This document shows positions 26,253 to 35,303 of a stretch of 64,000 nt of DNA, in pieces. A program made the position numbers and the translations under genes. The notes under the pieces were generated by a model, which made no database searches, had not been told where the DNA came from, and saw only the letters and a program-made list of their open reading frames with translations. The first letter of the stretch is position 1; each line of letters opens with the position of its first letter. Source of the DNA: Bog-473 sp963744225 (lineage in GTDB: Bacteria > Actinomycetota > Acidimicrobiia > Acidimicrobiales > RAAP-2); contig CAVUSV010000004.1 of assembly GCA_963744225.1 (NCBI GenBank), forward strand, positions 1,426,001 through 1,490,000. Reading direction: 5' to 3'.

Positions 26253-27614
26253 TCATGACCAGCTATTCCGTGTCGAAGGCATCTTGCTCTCGCCACCCGG
26301 TGTAGGCGTGATGCCGAGGACTTGGTGGACAGAGATGCCCCCATCATCAAAGCCATTGGCCGAAGCGGCCATGTAGAGCAGCCAGACTCTGGCGCGCTCT
26401 GCTCCGACAAGGGTGACCACTTGGTTCCAGTGGCGCTGAAGATTGGAGATCCAATTTCGTAGGGTCTTGGCATAGTGCTCGCGGAGTGATTCGACGTCCC
26501 GCACCTCGAAGCCGGACTGTTCCATGACACGGACCACTTCGCCGACGTCGATCAGTTCGCCGTCAGGGAACACGTAGCGCCCGATGAACGACCCTCGACC
26601 CATTCGAGAGCCGCCAATACTCGAGATGGCGTGGTTGAGGAGACGCCCGGCTGGAGTGAGCAGTTGCTCCATGGTCTCGAAGTACGTGGCCATTTTCGAC
26701 CGCCCAACATGCTCGAACATGCCGATCGAGGAGATGGCATCGAACCTCTCGCCGGTTAGGTCGCGGTAGTCCAAAAGATGGATCTCAATCTTGCTCTGGA
26801 GTCCGGCCTCGCCCACACGCTGGTGCGCCAACTCTGCCTGCTCGCTGCTGAGGGTGATGCCGACGACCCGGGCCCCGTAGCGGCTGGCAGCATGCAGCGC
26901 CATCGTTCCCCATCCGCAGCCGACATCAAGGAGGCGCATGCCAGGCCGTTCGTGCAGACCCAGCTTGCGACAGATCAGATCGTGCTTGGCCTCCTGGGCC
27001 GCCTCTAAAGACATAGTCTCCGTGACAAATCGCGCACACGAATAGGTCATGCTTGGACCGAGCACAAACTGGTAGAAGTCATTGCCGACGTCGTAGTGGT
27101 GGCTGATGACCTGTGCGTCACGCTCCTTTGAGTGTCGGATCCCTCGAGGTTTCGCCTCTGCGGTCGGTCGGGGCAATGGAGGGCCGATGGCACCGACTCG
27201 CCATGCAGCGGCGAAAGTCTTGACAAACACGGGTAGTCCCAGGTGCAAATCCCGCGGGGCGACAGCGTGGAGGGCCTTCAAGGTGTTGTCGAGGTCTCCG
27301 CGAAACTCGAGGTCGCCCGAGACAAAGGCTCGAGCCAAGCCGAGTTCGCCGGGAGACCAGAGCAGCCGTCGAACGGCGTTTGACGAACTCAGGACAATGG
27401 TTGCCACTCCGTCAGCCGATCCAATCGAGCTCCCGTCCCAGAATTCGAAGCGCACAGGAAGACGTGTGCCCAAGACCCCCTGCACCAATGGCCGAAGAGC
27501 CTGGGCCACCGTGGCCTCGCTCCTGTGTGTTCGGCGCGATGGGACATGCGTTCGAACGGCGGCTGGGGTGGTCGTCGGCGTCCTTGGGTCGCGGATCTCA
27601 TGCTGAGTACTCAC
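26253..27614 (-). CDS. Cyclopropane-fatty-acyl-phospholipid synthase family methyltransferase
   Basis: A 453-residue SAM-dependent methyltransferase. The first 150 residues form the lipid-binding region seen in CFA synthases. ISHHYDVGNDFYQFVLGPSM is the family signature, LLDVGCGWGTMALHAASRYG is the SAM motif I and SSIGMFEHVG contributes to the active site. The enzyme adds a methylene group across double bonds of membrane phospholipid acyl chains, or a methyl branch in related actinobacterial enzymes. GTG 27614 has an AGGAGG site. It is a single leftward gene next to transposon debris. Confidence 0.92.
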   Translation of the reverse strand: MSTQHEIRDPRTPTTTPAAVRTHVPSRRTHRSEATVAQALRPLVQGVLGTRLPVRFEFWDGSSIGSADGVATIVLSSSNAVRRLLWSPGELGLARAFVSGDLEFRGDLDNTLKALHAVAPRDLHLGLPVFVKTFAAAWRVGAIGPPLPRPTAEAKPRGIRHSKERDAQVISHHYDVGNDFYQFVLGPSMTYSCARFVTETMSLEAAQEAKHDLICRKLGLHERPGMRLLDVGCGWGTMALHAASRYGARVVGITLSSEQAELAHQRVGEAGLQSKIEIHLLDYRDLTGERFDAISSIGMFEHVGRSKMATYFETMEQLLTPAGRLLNHAISSIGGSRMGRGSFIGRYVFPDGELIDVGEVVRVMEQSGFEVRDVESLREHYAKTLRNWISNLQRHWNQVVTLVGAERARVWLLYMAASANGFDDGGISVHQVLGITPTPGGESKMPSTRNSWS

Positions 27615-27794
27615 GGCACCTCCTGTTAGATGCTCGTCAGTGCGTACCGGTGTTACCCAGCGACTATATGTACGATCTCAATCGAGCGATGCACGGGGCT
27701 GGCGAAGCGACGCGATCGAACGATCGATTGATCGGGAGCTCAGACATCCGTTCTTCTTGAGGGAGCGACTTGAAGCTGTCGAGGGCACCGGTCC

Positions 27795-27977
27795 GTGCGC
27801 GACGAGCTGCTCGCCATCGGGCAGTTCGACGGCCTGCTCGAAACCCAAGTACTTGTCGCAGACTGGCGGGACGAGTACAACACCTACCGTCCCCACCCCG
27901 CCCTCGGCATGCGCACGCCGGTCGAGTTCGCCGAGTCACCGATTCTCAAGACAAAACGCCTACGGGGCAATCACTGA
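27795..27977 (+). pseudogene. IS3-type transposase remnant (integrase core C-terminus)
   Basis: About 60 residues remain: the end of the integrase core with RDELLAIGQF, ETQVLVADWRDEYNTYRPH and PALGMRTPVEFAE, the conserved C-terminus of IS3-family (OrfB) transposases. The catalytic DDE residues upstream are missing and no terminal inverted repeats are visible. The fragment overlaps the end of the convergent adenylate kinase gene by 7 bp. Confidence 0.8.
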
Positions 27978-28558
27978 CGATGAGCTACTCGCCGAGACTC
28001 GACTGAACTCACGATATGCCAGAACACGTGCCATTCGTCTTGCTCACCGTCGATGTCAAGGACCAAACCACGTTCACGATAGAAATCGAGGAGTGGTTCG
28101 GTTTCGACAACGTAGACCTCTAACCGGTGTTTGACGATCTCCGCGGAATCATCAATTCGCCCATCTCGTTCGGCTCGAGCAAGCAGCCGTCGTGTCAGTT
28201 CCTCAGGACTGACGGCGAGATGGACCACGGCCTGGAGTTCGATCCCCTCTACTTCTTTCGCCGTTTGGTATGCAGCTTCGGCTTGCCGCAGGTTCCTAGG
28301 GAAACCATCGAGCACGTATCCGCCGCTTCGACTTGCTTGGAGTATTGGCTCAGCCAGCATTTCAAAGATCAGCGCATCGGGCACAAGATCGCCGCGCCGT
28401 AGGTAGTCGACAGCCGCTCTCCCGATTTCAGTATCCGCCGCAACTTGTTGGCGCAAGAGTTCTCCGCTGGACAAATGCGCGATTCCGTAGTGTTCGGCCA
28501 ACTTGGCGGCCTGAGTTCCCTTGCCAGCTCCCGGCGGAGCGACCAATAACAATCGCAT
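27971..28558 (-). CDS. adk: Adenylate kinase
   Basis: A 195-residue nucleoside monophosphate kinase. The P-loop is GAGKGT (residues 10-15) in MRLLLVAPPGAGKGTQAAKL; GYVLDGFPRN is the AMP-binding signature and RDGRIDDSAEIVKHRLEVY is the short LID segment. It lacks the long zinc-type LID, like other actinobacterial adenylate kinases. It catalyses ATP + AMP to 2 ADP. It is not beside secY or infA as the housekeeping adk usually is, so it may be a second copy. ATG 28558 begins directly with the P-loop strand. Confidence 0.88.
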   Translation of the reverse strand: MRLLLVAPPGAGKGTQAAKLAEHYGIAHLSSGELLRQQVAADTEIGRAAVDYLRRGDLVPDALIFEMLAEPILQASRSGGYVLDGFPRNLRQAEAAYQTAKEVEGIELQAVVHLAVSPEELTRRLLARAERDGRIDDSAEIVKHRLEVYVVETEPLLDFYRERGLVLDIDGEQDEWHVFWHIVSSVESRRVAHRQ

Positions 28559-28978
28559 TGACCTCACCCTACGTCGCATAGCGGGACGTCGAGGCCGTCC
28601 TGCGGCGCTGCTGCGTCGATAACGAAGTGTGTCATGGTTCGAAAGGTCCACGTCGTGGTGGTGGGTGGTACGCGCACGCAAGTGTGTGTTGCAATCGACT
28701 GACCGAGCTCCGTCAAGATCATGGATCCATAGAGCCGATGAGTTCATTATCGGCAACAGGGCTAGAACATTTGATGGTGATTGGTGTCACCTCGGCGGAC
28801 CACAGAAATGGCCCGGCTCAAACTCCTCGTCATGGCAACCAGAGCCAAGTTCCGTATCACATGACCCTGCTGAGCCGTTCGCCTTTACCTTCCGAAAACA
28901 GGGCAAGGACTACCGGAAGATGCAACCAATCATCCAATCCGGTTTTCTCATGACCCGAAGGTCGGAGGCTCAATCCCC
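28559..28978. other. Intergenic region upstream of adk
   Basis: About 420 bp between adk and the LuxR gene, both leftward. No recognisable gene. A 16-bp palindrome lies at its distal end. Confidence 0.45.
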
Positions 28979-28988
28979 CTAGGGGGAT
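28973..28988. terminator. Palindrome across the LuxR stop codon
   Basis: ATCCCCCTAGGGGGAT is a perfect 16-bp palindrome centred on the TAG stop of the LuxR gene. It lacks a loop, so a cruciform or bidirectional signal is only a possibility. Confidence 0.25.
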
Positions 28989-30160
28989 GAAGGTCCGGGC
29001 AGGTCCGAAGGACCGGCCCCTTTGCTGCTCGACGAAGGATCCCCGGCAAGTGTCGCGGTCCGGCGTGCTTCACTGAGTCGCCGCAGGGTCTCGATGAGCT
29101 CAGCTTGTGAGTTCACATGGAACTTTCGAAATACGGCAACGAGATGATTCCGCACCGTGCTCTGGCTGAGGTACATGTGCCGGGCTATGTCCGGCACTCG
29201 CCGCCCCTGGACAAGGCGCGCAACGATCTCGATTTGACGATCCGACAATCCATCGAGTTCTGGTATGCCGAACGCGTCTATCAGGCCGTCGGATCCGGCC
29301 AACACTTCAGCGCGGCGTATCGCTGCGTCGATCCGACTCAGGCGAAGCTCGAGTTCGATCGCCCGGGCCGCGTCTTCGTACGTGACCGGATCCTCGACGG
29401 TGTACAGCTCGAGGACGAAAAGAGCTGCCTCGTGACGCCGGTCGAGGGAAACCACCGCGGAAACAAGCTTCGTGGTCGTGCCCTCTCCGGAGATCATTTG
29501 CAGCCGCACGATGACCGGGACTCCGGTGGTTGCCAAAGCGAAAGCGCCGAGAAGATCGGTGCGCTGCTGTCGGTCGACAAGGTCGAGCACGAAGGCCCCG
29601 GGCGAAACGTCCAAAGGGTCAGGGCGGTTCGGGGAACGTGGAGTAACCCTCTCCACCTGCCAGCGCTCGTCGAGCCTCAACCCGACCAGGGGATCGCCCA
29701 GGGTTGCCCCGTCTGCCAGCACGCTCACTACCGGCGCGCTCACCACGGCATCATTGGAACCATCGCTTCCCACCGCGGCCTGGATGCCGACGAGACCGAG
29801 GTCCGCCCCGTGTGGCGAGCGGATCGCTCGCGCCCAACACCAGGCGCCCACAACGACTCCATCCGGGCGCCTGAAGCGGAATTGCCCATGGACGGTCTCC
29901 AGTACTCCCGTCGCAAGGAGATCGCTGGCGCGAGGAGTCGAGATCTGGCGGTCAGCGAACACAAGATCCTTGAGCTGCACATCGTCCGCCCGGACCACCC
30001 CCAGTAGTTCAGCGGCCGGACTCGACAACTCGATGATTCGTGTCGACGGCAGTTCGATCAATAGTGATGCTCTCAAACTCTCCTGGACCCCTCGCTGCCA
30101 GTTTGAGTTCCAGAGGTTCTCGTCGCACTGGCGCACGCAGAAATTCGGGATGGAATCCAT
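28979..30160 (-). CDS. LuxR family transcriptional regulator
   Basis: A 393-residue regulator. The C-terminal helix-turn-helix (about residues 305-365) reads LSDRQIEIVARLVQGRRVPD, then IARHMYLSQSTVRNHLVAVF with FHVNSQAELIETLRRL, a typical LuxR/NarL domain. The N-terminal 290 residues have PAS-like strands (IIELSSPAAELLGVVRADDV; GQFRFRRPDGVVVGAW) but no receiver aspartate, suggesting ligand sensing rather than phosphorylation. ATG 30160 was chosen for its GGAGG site; an upstream ATG at 30187 is possible. It is divergent from an XRE-MEDS regulator. Confidence 0.88.
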   Translation of the reverse strand: MDSIPNFCVRQCDENLWNSNWQRGVQESLRASLLIELPSTRIIELSSPAAELLGVVRADDVQLKDLVFADRQISTPRASDLLATGVLETVHGQFRFRRPDGVVVGAWCWARAIRSPHGADLGLVGIQAAVGSDGSNDAVVSAPVVSVLADGATLGDPLVGLRLDERWQVERVTPRSPNRPDPLDVSPGAFVLDLVDRQQRTDLLGAFALATTGVPVIVRLQMISGEGTTTKLVSAVVSLDRRHEAALFVLELYTVEDPVTYEDAARAIELELRLSRIDAAIRRAEVLAGSDGLIDAFGIPELDGLSDRQIEIVARLVQGRRVPDIARHMYLSQSTVRNHLVAVFRKFHVNSQAELIETLRRLSEARRTATLAGDPSSSSKGAGPSDLPGPSSP

Positions 30161-30216
30161 GCTGCGGAGACCTCCTCGGTGAAGCATGAAACAAAGACTG
30201 GCACTATGTTATCGTC

Positions 30217-30244
30217 TGACAGTGTCATTTGACACCGTCAAATG
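30217..30244. promoter_or_regulatory. Overlapping palindromes between LuxR and XRE-MEDS genes
   Basis: TGACAGTGTCA (30217-30227, 5-bp arms around G) is followed by CATTTGACACCGTCAAATG (30226-30244, 8-bp arms around ACC). The pair sits in the 121-bp gap of a divergent regulator pair and is a strong operator candidate. Confidence 0.7.
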
Positions 30245-30281
30245 AATGACCTGTAGAGTCAGCCCAGCGGGAGGGCGTGAG

Positions 30282-31052
30282 ATGGCAGCACGTGGAGAGC
30301 GCACGATCCGGGTGGCCGCAGCCGTCCGAGCAGCCCGCGGGCGGCTGGGCTGGAGTCGGGAGACCCTGGCCCACGAAAGCGGATTGAGCTGGTCGGCGAT
30401 CACCCAGATCGAGACCGGGCGGCGAAGCGATGTCAGGGTGAGCAGCCTTGTTGCCCTCGCCGGCGCCCTCGGCGTGAGCCTGGACTACCTCGCACTCGCC
30501 GGCGGGGAACCAGCGAGCGAGCCCGGACCGATGCTGAGCCACCGGGCCTTCATGTACCGATCCGAGAATGAGCTGGCGCAGTTCGCGTCCGACTTCTTGC
30601 GCTCCCAGGAGGAGCCGCGGCTTTCTCTGGTTGTTGCGCCGCGACCTCAGTTGAACGCCATCAAGGAAGCGTTGGGCGGAGCCGGCGGCACGGTCGAATT
30701 TCGAGATTCGGCGGCTTGGTACACCACTCCGGCAGAAGTGTGCGAACGTTACCGGTCCTTTTTCCGGTTAGCGCAGGCGGTGGGATCCACGTGGACCCGG
30801 GTGATCGGGGAGCCCGTGTGGCAGGGAAGGTCCCAGACGGAAATCGCGAACTGGATGCGGTACGAATCGATCATCAACCTGGCCTTCGCGTCGTGGCCTG
30901 TGACGCTGGTCTGTCCGTACGACGCTCGTACGGCTTCTCGGGAGTTGGTCGCCGACACGTGTCGGACCCATCCTGAGCTGGCCACCCCTGACGGGACCGT
31001 AACCAGCAGCAATTATGAGACGCCAGAACGGTTCGTCGCGTCGGCCGGTTGA
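30282..31052 (+). CDS. XRE family regulator with MEDS sensory domain
   Basis: A 256-residue protein. Residues 9-65 form an XRE helix-turn-helix (RLGWSRETLAHESGLSWSAI, QIETGRRSDVRVSSLVALAG). After a linker, residues 85-240 match the MEDS (DcmR-type) sensory domain: HRAFMYRSENELAQFASDFL, LSLVVAPRPQLNAIKEAL and VTLVCPYDARTASRELV. MEDS domains are known from regulators that sense hydrocarbon derivatives such as dichloromethane. ATG 30282 follows GGGAGGGCG. The gene heads a rightward run of reductase, OsmC and thiolase, which it may control. Confidence 0.88.
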   Translation: MAARGERTIRVAAAVRAARGRLGWSRETLAHESGLSWSAITQIETGRRSDVRVSSLVALAGALGVSLDYLALAGGEPASEPGPMLSHRAFMYRSENELAQFASDFLRSQEEPRLSLVVAPRPQLNAIKEALGGAGGTVEFRDSAAWYTTPAEVCERYRSFFRLAQAVGSTWTRVIGEPVWQGRSQTEIANWMRYESIINLAFASWPVTLVCPYDARTASRELVADTCRTHPELATPDGTVTSSNYETPERFVASAG

Positions 31053-31099
31053 ACGGTCAGGAGGCCAGCGATGAAGGTCGCCGAGCGACGGAGCGGACT

Positions 31100-31564
31100 A
31101 TGACCGTGGAAGACGCGGTAGTCCGCGCCCTCGACATCGGGCCGGAGTCCTCCGCAGCCGAGCGCACGATCGACATCACAACGTGGGGCCGGCGCAGCGG
31201 CATCCCGCGCCGCATCGAGGTCTGGTTTCATCGCGTCGAAGGTCGCTGGTACCTGACCGGCATGCCCGCCCCTCGCAGCTGGTACGCCAACGTGCGCGCC
31301 CATCCACGGTTCATCGTGCATCTCAAGCACGGGGTTACGGCCGATCTGCCCGCGACCGCGGCGCCGGTCGACGAGGCGACACGGCGACGGGTGATTTCGG
31401 CCGTCCTCGACCTGCAAAACCGGCCCGAAATCGCGGCACGGGTCAGCCAACGCCAGCGCTTCGACGAGTGGTTCGCACACAGCCCCCTGGTCGAGATTGT
31501 GTTCGACGACGAGCGGTTGCGGACAGCGTCTTCGGGACGGTCCGAAGAGTCCGAACCTCGGTAA
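31100..31564 (+). CDS. Deazaflavin (F420)-dependent nitroreductase/quinone-reductase family protein
   Basis: A 154-residue split-barrel protein. ERTIDITTWGRRSGIPRRIEVWF is the N-terminal hallmark of the F420H2-dependent reductase family (Ddn-like), where a TxGRxSG loop contacts the cofactor. WYLTGMPAPRSWYANVRAHP and FIVHLK continue the fold. Ddn-type proteins use F420H2 to reduce quinones or nitroaromatics. ATG 31100 is preferred; a TTG at 31049 overlapping the regulator stop would add 17 residues. It probably belongs to the operon led by the XRE-MEDS gene. Confidence 0.8.
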   Translation: MTVEDAVVRALDIGPESSAAERTIDITTWGRRSGIPRRIEVWFHRVEGRWYLTGMPAPRSWYANVRAHPRFIVHLKHGVTADLPATAAPVDEATRRRVISAVLDLQNRPEIAARVSQRQRFDEWFAHSPLVEIVFDDERLRTASSGRSEESEPR

Positions 31565-31701
31565 TTGGGTCACGGGGCGCGCGGGTTCCCCTTCTGCGCA
31601 TGTGACTTCTGCAGCGTGTCGGCAGCAAGGCATGAGGGCGAATGGGACCGCTCGTGCGGCGACTAGACCGAGAACATCTCGGCACGACCAAGGAGGCTGA
31701 C

Positions 31702-32127
31702 ATGCCAGCAAGGGGCAGCGCGGAATGGAAGGGCGACGTTCCCACAGGTACCGGGTCGTTCACTGCAGGTGACACGATTAGCGGGGGGTACACATACAAG
31801 TCCCGGTTCGAGGACGGCCCCGGCTCCAACCCCGAGCAGCTGATCGCCGCCGCCCACGCCGCCTGCTTCTCGATGGCCCTTTCCAACATCCTGGCCCAGG
31901 CGGGCAGTCCTCCCGATTTGGTACACACCGACGCCACGGTCACGTTGAGGCCCGTGGACGGCGTGCCCACCATTACCAAGATCGAACTGGTCACTACCGG
32001 TCGGGTTCCCGGTATCGACGAAGTCGCTTTCGTAGCGCACGCGCAGGAGGCGAAGGCGGGGTGCCCAGTCAGCCGTGCGCTCGCCGGCGTCCCTGAAATC
32101 ACCCTCGACGCAACACTGGCCTCGTGA
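31702..32127 (+). CDS. OsmC family peroxiredoxin
   Basis: A 141-residue OsmC protein with the two conserved cysteines: Cys55 in AAHAACFSMAL and Cys121 in KAGCPVSRAL. They form the thiol redox pair that reduces organic hydroperoxides. The N-terminal SAEWKGDVPTGTGSFTAGDT is typical of the OsmC rather than the Ohr branch. ATG 31702 has an AAGGAGG site. Its stop overlaps the GTG start of the thiolase (GTGA), so the two are cotranslated. Confidence 0.92.
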   Translation: MPARGSAEWKGDVPTGTGSFTAGDTISGGYTYKSRFEDGPGSNPEQLIAAAHAACFSMALSNILAQAGSPPDLVHTDATVTLRPVDGVPTITKIELVTTGRVPGIDEVAFVAHAQEAKAGCPVSRALAGVPEITLDATLAS

Positions 32128-33362
32128 CCGACGCTTTCATCCTCGGAGGGGTGCGTACCCCCGTCGGCCGCTACGGGGGATCGCTCTCGCATCTTCGAAC
32201 AGATGACCTGCTCGGGCAGACGATGGTGGCCGCGTGCGAGCGTGTCGGTGTCCCGCTTGACCAGGTCGAAGACATCACGGCCGGCTGTGTCAACGTGGCC
32301 CACGAGGGAATGGGGGACATCGCCCGCTGGGGCGCGCTTGCCGCGGGCTTCCCCGATTCGGTTCCCGCAGTCACCGTCAACCGCTTCTGCGCGTCGTCGC
32401 TCACAGGCGCCATCTTCATCGCCCACGCCATACGCAGCGGCGAACTCGGGGTTGGCGTCGCGGGCGGGGTCGAGTCCATGTCGCGCTCGGGCTGGGCCAA
32501 TATGAAGGGTGACGCGCCGTTCAGCCCAAGGGGACCAGTCCTTCTCCTCGACACGATGTGGGCCGGGGCCGGCGGACCGCCTAACCCAGATCTGCTCGCT
32601 CGCAACGCCTACGTGGAGATGATCAAGACGGCGCAGAACGTCGCCGACCGCTATGAGCTGAGCCGCGAGGAGATCGACGCCTTCGCGCTGCGCTCCCACC
32701 ACCACGCTGCCGCCGCCCGTGACTCGGGTCGCCTGGCCGCGGAGATCCAACCCATCGAGATCCCGGGGACCAAAAAGGAGCCGGGTCGCACCTTCGCCCA
32801 CGACGAGACCATCAGAGGCGAAACCACCGCTGAGCAGCTGGCCGAGCTCCCGCCCCAGCCCAACACCACTCAGATGACGGCTGGCAATTCCTCGCCGCTC
32901 AGCGATGGCGCCAGTGCCGTCGTTCTGGCGTCCCGCGAGGCCGCCCATTCCCTTGGTGTTGCGCCGCTGGCGCGGGTCGTGGCTTCGGCGACCCATGCCC
33001 TCGACCCGCAGTTCATGGGGATCGCTCCCGCCTTCGCAATTGCGAAGGCGCTTGAACGAGCCCACTTGGCACCGACCGACATTGACGTGTGGGAAGTGCA
33101 TGAGGCATTTGCAGCGCAGGCCCTCGGGGTGTTGCGGGAGCTCCGACACCAGCTGGACGGATTCGAGGTGCCCGACGACCACTTGAACCCCAACGGCGGC
33201 GCGGTGGCCATCGGCCATCCCTTTGGGTCATCGGGGACCCGATACGTCCTCACCTTGGCCACCGAACTCAGCATGCGACAGGTTCGCTTCGGTGTCCTCG
33301 GCGTCTGCGTCGGGTCAGGGCAAGGGGTCGCCCTCGTGTTGGAAAATGCGCGTGCCGCGTGA
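32124..33362 (+). CDS. Acetyl-CoA acetyltransferase / thiolase
   Basis: A 412-residue thiolase. The acyl-accepting Cys89 lies in VNRFCASSLTG, the His in HEAFAAQ and GHPFGSSGTR, and the second Cys in GVCVGSGQG, completing the thiolase tetrad. The N-terminal DAFILGGVRTPVGRYGG is typical. It cleaves 3-ketoacyl-CoA with CoA, or runs in reverse. The start GTG 32124 overlaps the OsmC stop. Together with the P450 and quinone oxidoreductase downstream it suggests side-chain or lipid catabolism. Confidence 0.94.
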   Translation: MTDAFILGGVRTPVGRYGGSLSHLRTDDLLGQTMVAACERVGVPLDQVEDITAGCVNVAHEGMGDIARWGALAAGFPDSVPAVTVNRFCASSLTGAIFIAHAIRSGELGVGVAGGVESMSRSGWANMKGDAPFSPRGPVLLLDTMWAGAGGPPNPDLLARNAYVEMIKTAQNVADRYELSREEIDAFALRSHHHAAAARDSGRLAAEIQPIEIPGTKKEPGRTFAHDETIRGETTAEQLAELPPQPNTTQMTAGNSSPLSDGASAVVLASREAAHSLGVAPLARVVASATHALDPQFMGIAPAFAIAKALERAHLAPTDIDVWEVHEAFAAQALGVLRELRHQLDGFEVPDDHLNPNGGAVAIGHPFGSSGTRYVLTLATELSMRQVRFGVLGVCVGSGQGVALVLENARAA

Positions 33363-33367
33363 GCGGT

Positions 33368-33991
33368 TCAGCGGCTCGACCTGCTGAGAACGCCAGAACG
33401 AGCTGCGTCAACACGGACAAACAGGTCAGCCAGCGCGTCGACAAGTGTCGCCCGCTCCATCGCCAATCGCCCCTGGTGCCACGCCAGGCATAGCTCGCTC
33501 AGAATGCCGATCTGCGCGTAGGCGGCGAGGCGAGCCTGAAGGTCCGCCTGCGGGTCCGACTCAGGCGGTGCCATCCCAGCGATTGCCACGTCGATGATCT
33601 GTTGCCGAAACGGGCTGAGCGCGCCGCCGTGGGTCTCGGCGAGTAACACCCGAGCAAGACACTGGTCGTCCACCAATGCGCCGACGAACGCTTCGAGCCA
33701 CGCTTGAGGCGGCCCGCCGGGCTCGGCGGGCCGGAACGGATCGACACGCTCCGACATCACGGCGATTGCATGGTCGACGACCGCGCTCTCGAGCTCGGCG
33801 AGCGTCGCGAAGCTCTCATAGAAGTATCGCTTGGTCAGGCCAGCGGTGAGACAGACGCGACCGACGCCGAGTGCGCCCGCGCCCTCGGTTCCGGCGATCT
33901 CGAAGGCCGCCCGGACCAGCCGGCTCCGTCGATCGAGGCGCCGATCGTCGGCGCTGACCCCCCGAAAGGGCATCTTCACCTGGTATTCCAT
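33368..33991 (-). CDS. TetR family transcriptional regulator
   Basis: A 207-residue TetR protein. The helix-turn-helix covers about residues 20-65 (RRSRLVRAAFEIAGTEGAGA, VGRVCLTAGLTKRYFYESFA). The C-terminal domain has no recognisable ligand motif. It stops 5 bp from the convergent thiolase gene and is divergent from a P450 gene. A half-site repeated in the gap between them suggests it controls the P450/oxidoreductase pair. Confidence 0.9.
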   Translation of the reverse strand: MEYQVKMPFRGVSADDRRLDRRSRLVRAAFEIAGTEGAGALGVGRVCLTAGLTKRYFYESFATLAELESAVVDHAIAVMSERVDPFRPAEPGGPPQAWLEAFVGALVDDQCLARVLLAETHGGALSPFRQQIIDVAIAGMAPPESDPQADLQARLAAYAQIGILSELCLAWHQGRLAMERATLVDALADLFVRVDAARSGVLSRSSR

Positions 33992-34007
33992 CTTGGAGCC
34001 AGCCTAG

Positions 34008-34058
34008 TTGACACCAGCCAGTATCAAAATCTACGGTCGAGAAACCAAACGGTGTCAA
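34008..34058. promoter_or_regulatory. TTGACACC repeats in the TetR/P450 promoter
   Basis: TTGACACCAGCCAGTATCAA (34008-34027) is a 20-bp imperfect palindrome (7 of 10 pairs). GGTGTCAA (34051-34058) is the exact inverse of TTGACACC and lies 19 bp before the P450 start. This is compatible with TetR binding. Confidence 0.5.
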
Positions 34059-34076
34059 GGAAGGAGGTTCGCCGTC

Positions 34077-35303
34077 TTGCCCTCCACGCCCGTCGACGCT
34101 CGCCTCGATCTGAGCGATCCCGACCTGCTGGCCGATCATCTGCCCCTGGGCGAGTTCGCCTGGCTGCGCCGGAATCAACCCATCCGGTGGAATCCGCAAC
34201 CGTCCGTGGCGGGATACGGCGATACCGGATTTTGGGCGCTGACCCGCCACGCGGACGTGACGGCTGTGACCAGGGGACTCGGGTGGTCGGTGGAAGCCAA
34301 CTCCGCCTTCGTTCGCCGACTGGACGAGTCCGATCCCACCGGCGAATCCACCAAGGACCTCCTCCTCTGCATGGACCCACCGCGGCACACCCGGGTTCGC
34401 AGGGTGGGAAATCGGTGTTTCACCCCGCGCGCCTTGGCCGGCCTGGAGGACGACCTGCGCGAACGAGCTCACCGGATCGTTTGGGCAGCCAAGCATGACG
34501 GCACCGGCGACTTTGTAATCGACGTCGCCCGACATCTGCCCTTGCAGGCCATTGCTGGCCTGATGGGCATCCCCGACCACGATCGACAGCAACTCTTTCG
34601 CTGGAGCGATCAGATGGCTGGCAGCGAAGATCCGGAGTACGCCAGCCCCGACCTCTCGGGCGTTGTCGAGATGTTCGGTTACGCCCATGCCGCCGCCGAG
34701 GCACGGGTCAATGATGATCTTGGGGACGTCACCAGCCGACTCGTGCAACCGGACGCAGATGGCCAACGCCTGAACAGCGAAGAGTTCGCGTTCTTCTTCA
34801 TGATCCTCGCCGTCGCCGGCAACGAGACCACCCGCCAGGCCATCACCCACGGCATGGTGGCGTTTCTAGAGCATCCCGACCAGTGGGAACGATGGCGGCT
34901 CGAACGGCCCGCGGCAGCGGTCGACGAGATCCTGCGTTGGGCCTCGCCCGCAGTGGTCTTGCAACGTACGGCCAAGGAGGACACCGAGGTGGCCGGCCGT
35001 TTGGTGCGCAAGGGCGAACGGGTCGGCCTGTACTTCGCCTCCGCCAACTTCGACGAGGAGGTATTCGACGACCCCGGGCGGTTCGACATCGGCCGCTCGC
35101 CGAATCCCCACGTGACCTTCGGCGGGGGAGGCTCCCACTATTGCATCGGGGCCAACCTCTCCCGACTCGAGCTGAAGGTGATGTTCGACGTGATCGCCGA
35201 CGAGCTGAGCGACACGAAGTTGATAGGTCCGCCTCGTCGCCTCCGCTCGTCGTGGCTCAACGGGATCAAGCAGCTGCCCGTCACCTATGGAAGCTCCCGA
35301 TGA
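34077..35303 (+). CDS. Cytochrome P450, CYP125/CYP142-like
   Basis: A 408-residue P450. The heme-binding loop FGGGGSHYCIGANLSRLELK carries the axial Cys356; the oxygen-activating I-helix is AVAGNETTRQ. LLLCMDPPRHTRVRR and GFWALTRHADV resemble steroid 26-monooxygenases CYP125/CYP142, so oxidation of a sterol or terpenoid side chain is plausible but unproven. TTG 34077 was chosen because it follows AAGGAGG. Its stop overlaps the next gene (ATGA). Ferredoxin and reductase partners are not encoded nearby. Confidence 0.92.
   Translation: MPSTPVDARLDLSDPDLLADHLPLGEFAWLRRNQPIRWNPQPSVAGYGDTGFWALTRHADVTAVTRGLGWSVEANSAFVRRLDESDPTGESTKDLLLCMDPPRHTRVRRVGNRCFTPRALAGLEDDLRERAHRIVWAAKHDGTGDFVIDVARHLPLQAIAGLMGIPDHDRQQLFRWSDQMAGSEDPEYASPDLSGVVEMFGYAHAAAEARVNDDLGDVTSRLVQPDADGQRLNSEEFAFFFMILAVAGNETTRQAITHGMVAFLEHPDQWERWRLERPAAAVDEILRWASPAVVLQRTAKEDTEVAGRLVRKGERVGLYFASANFDEEVFDDPGRFDIGRSPNPHVTFGGGGSHYCIGANLSRLELKVMFDVIADELSDTKLIGPPRRLRSSWLNGIKQLPVTYGSSR

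Noticed and set aside
29117..30007. A 296-residue frame on the plus strand
   Set aside because: It is opposite the LuxR gene, has no motif and has shadow-like composition.
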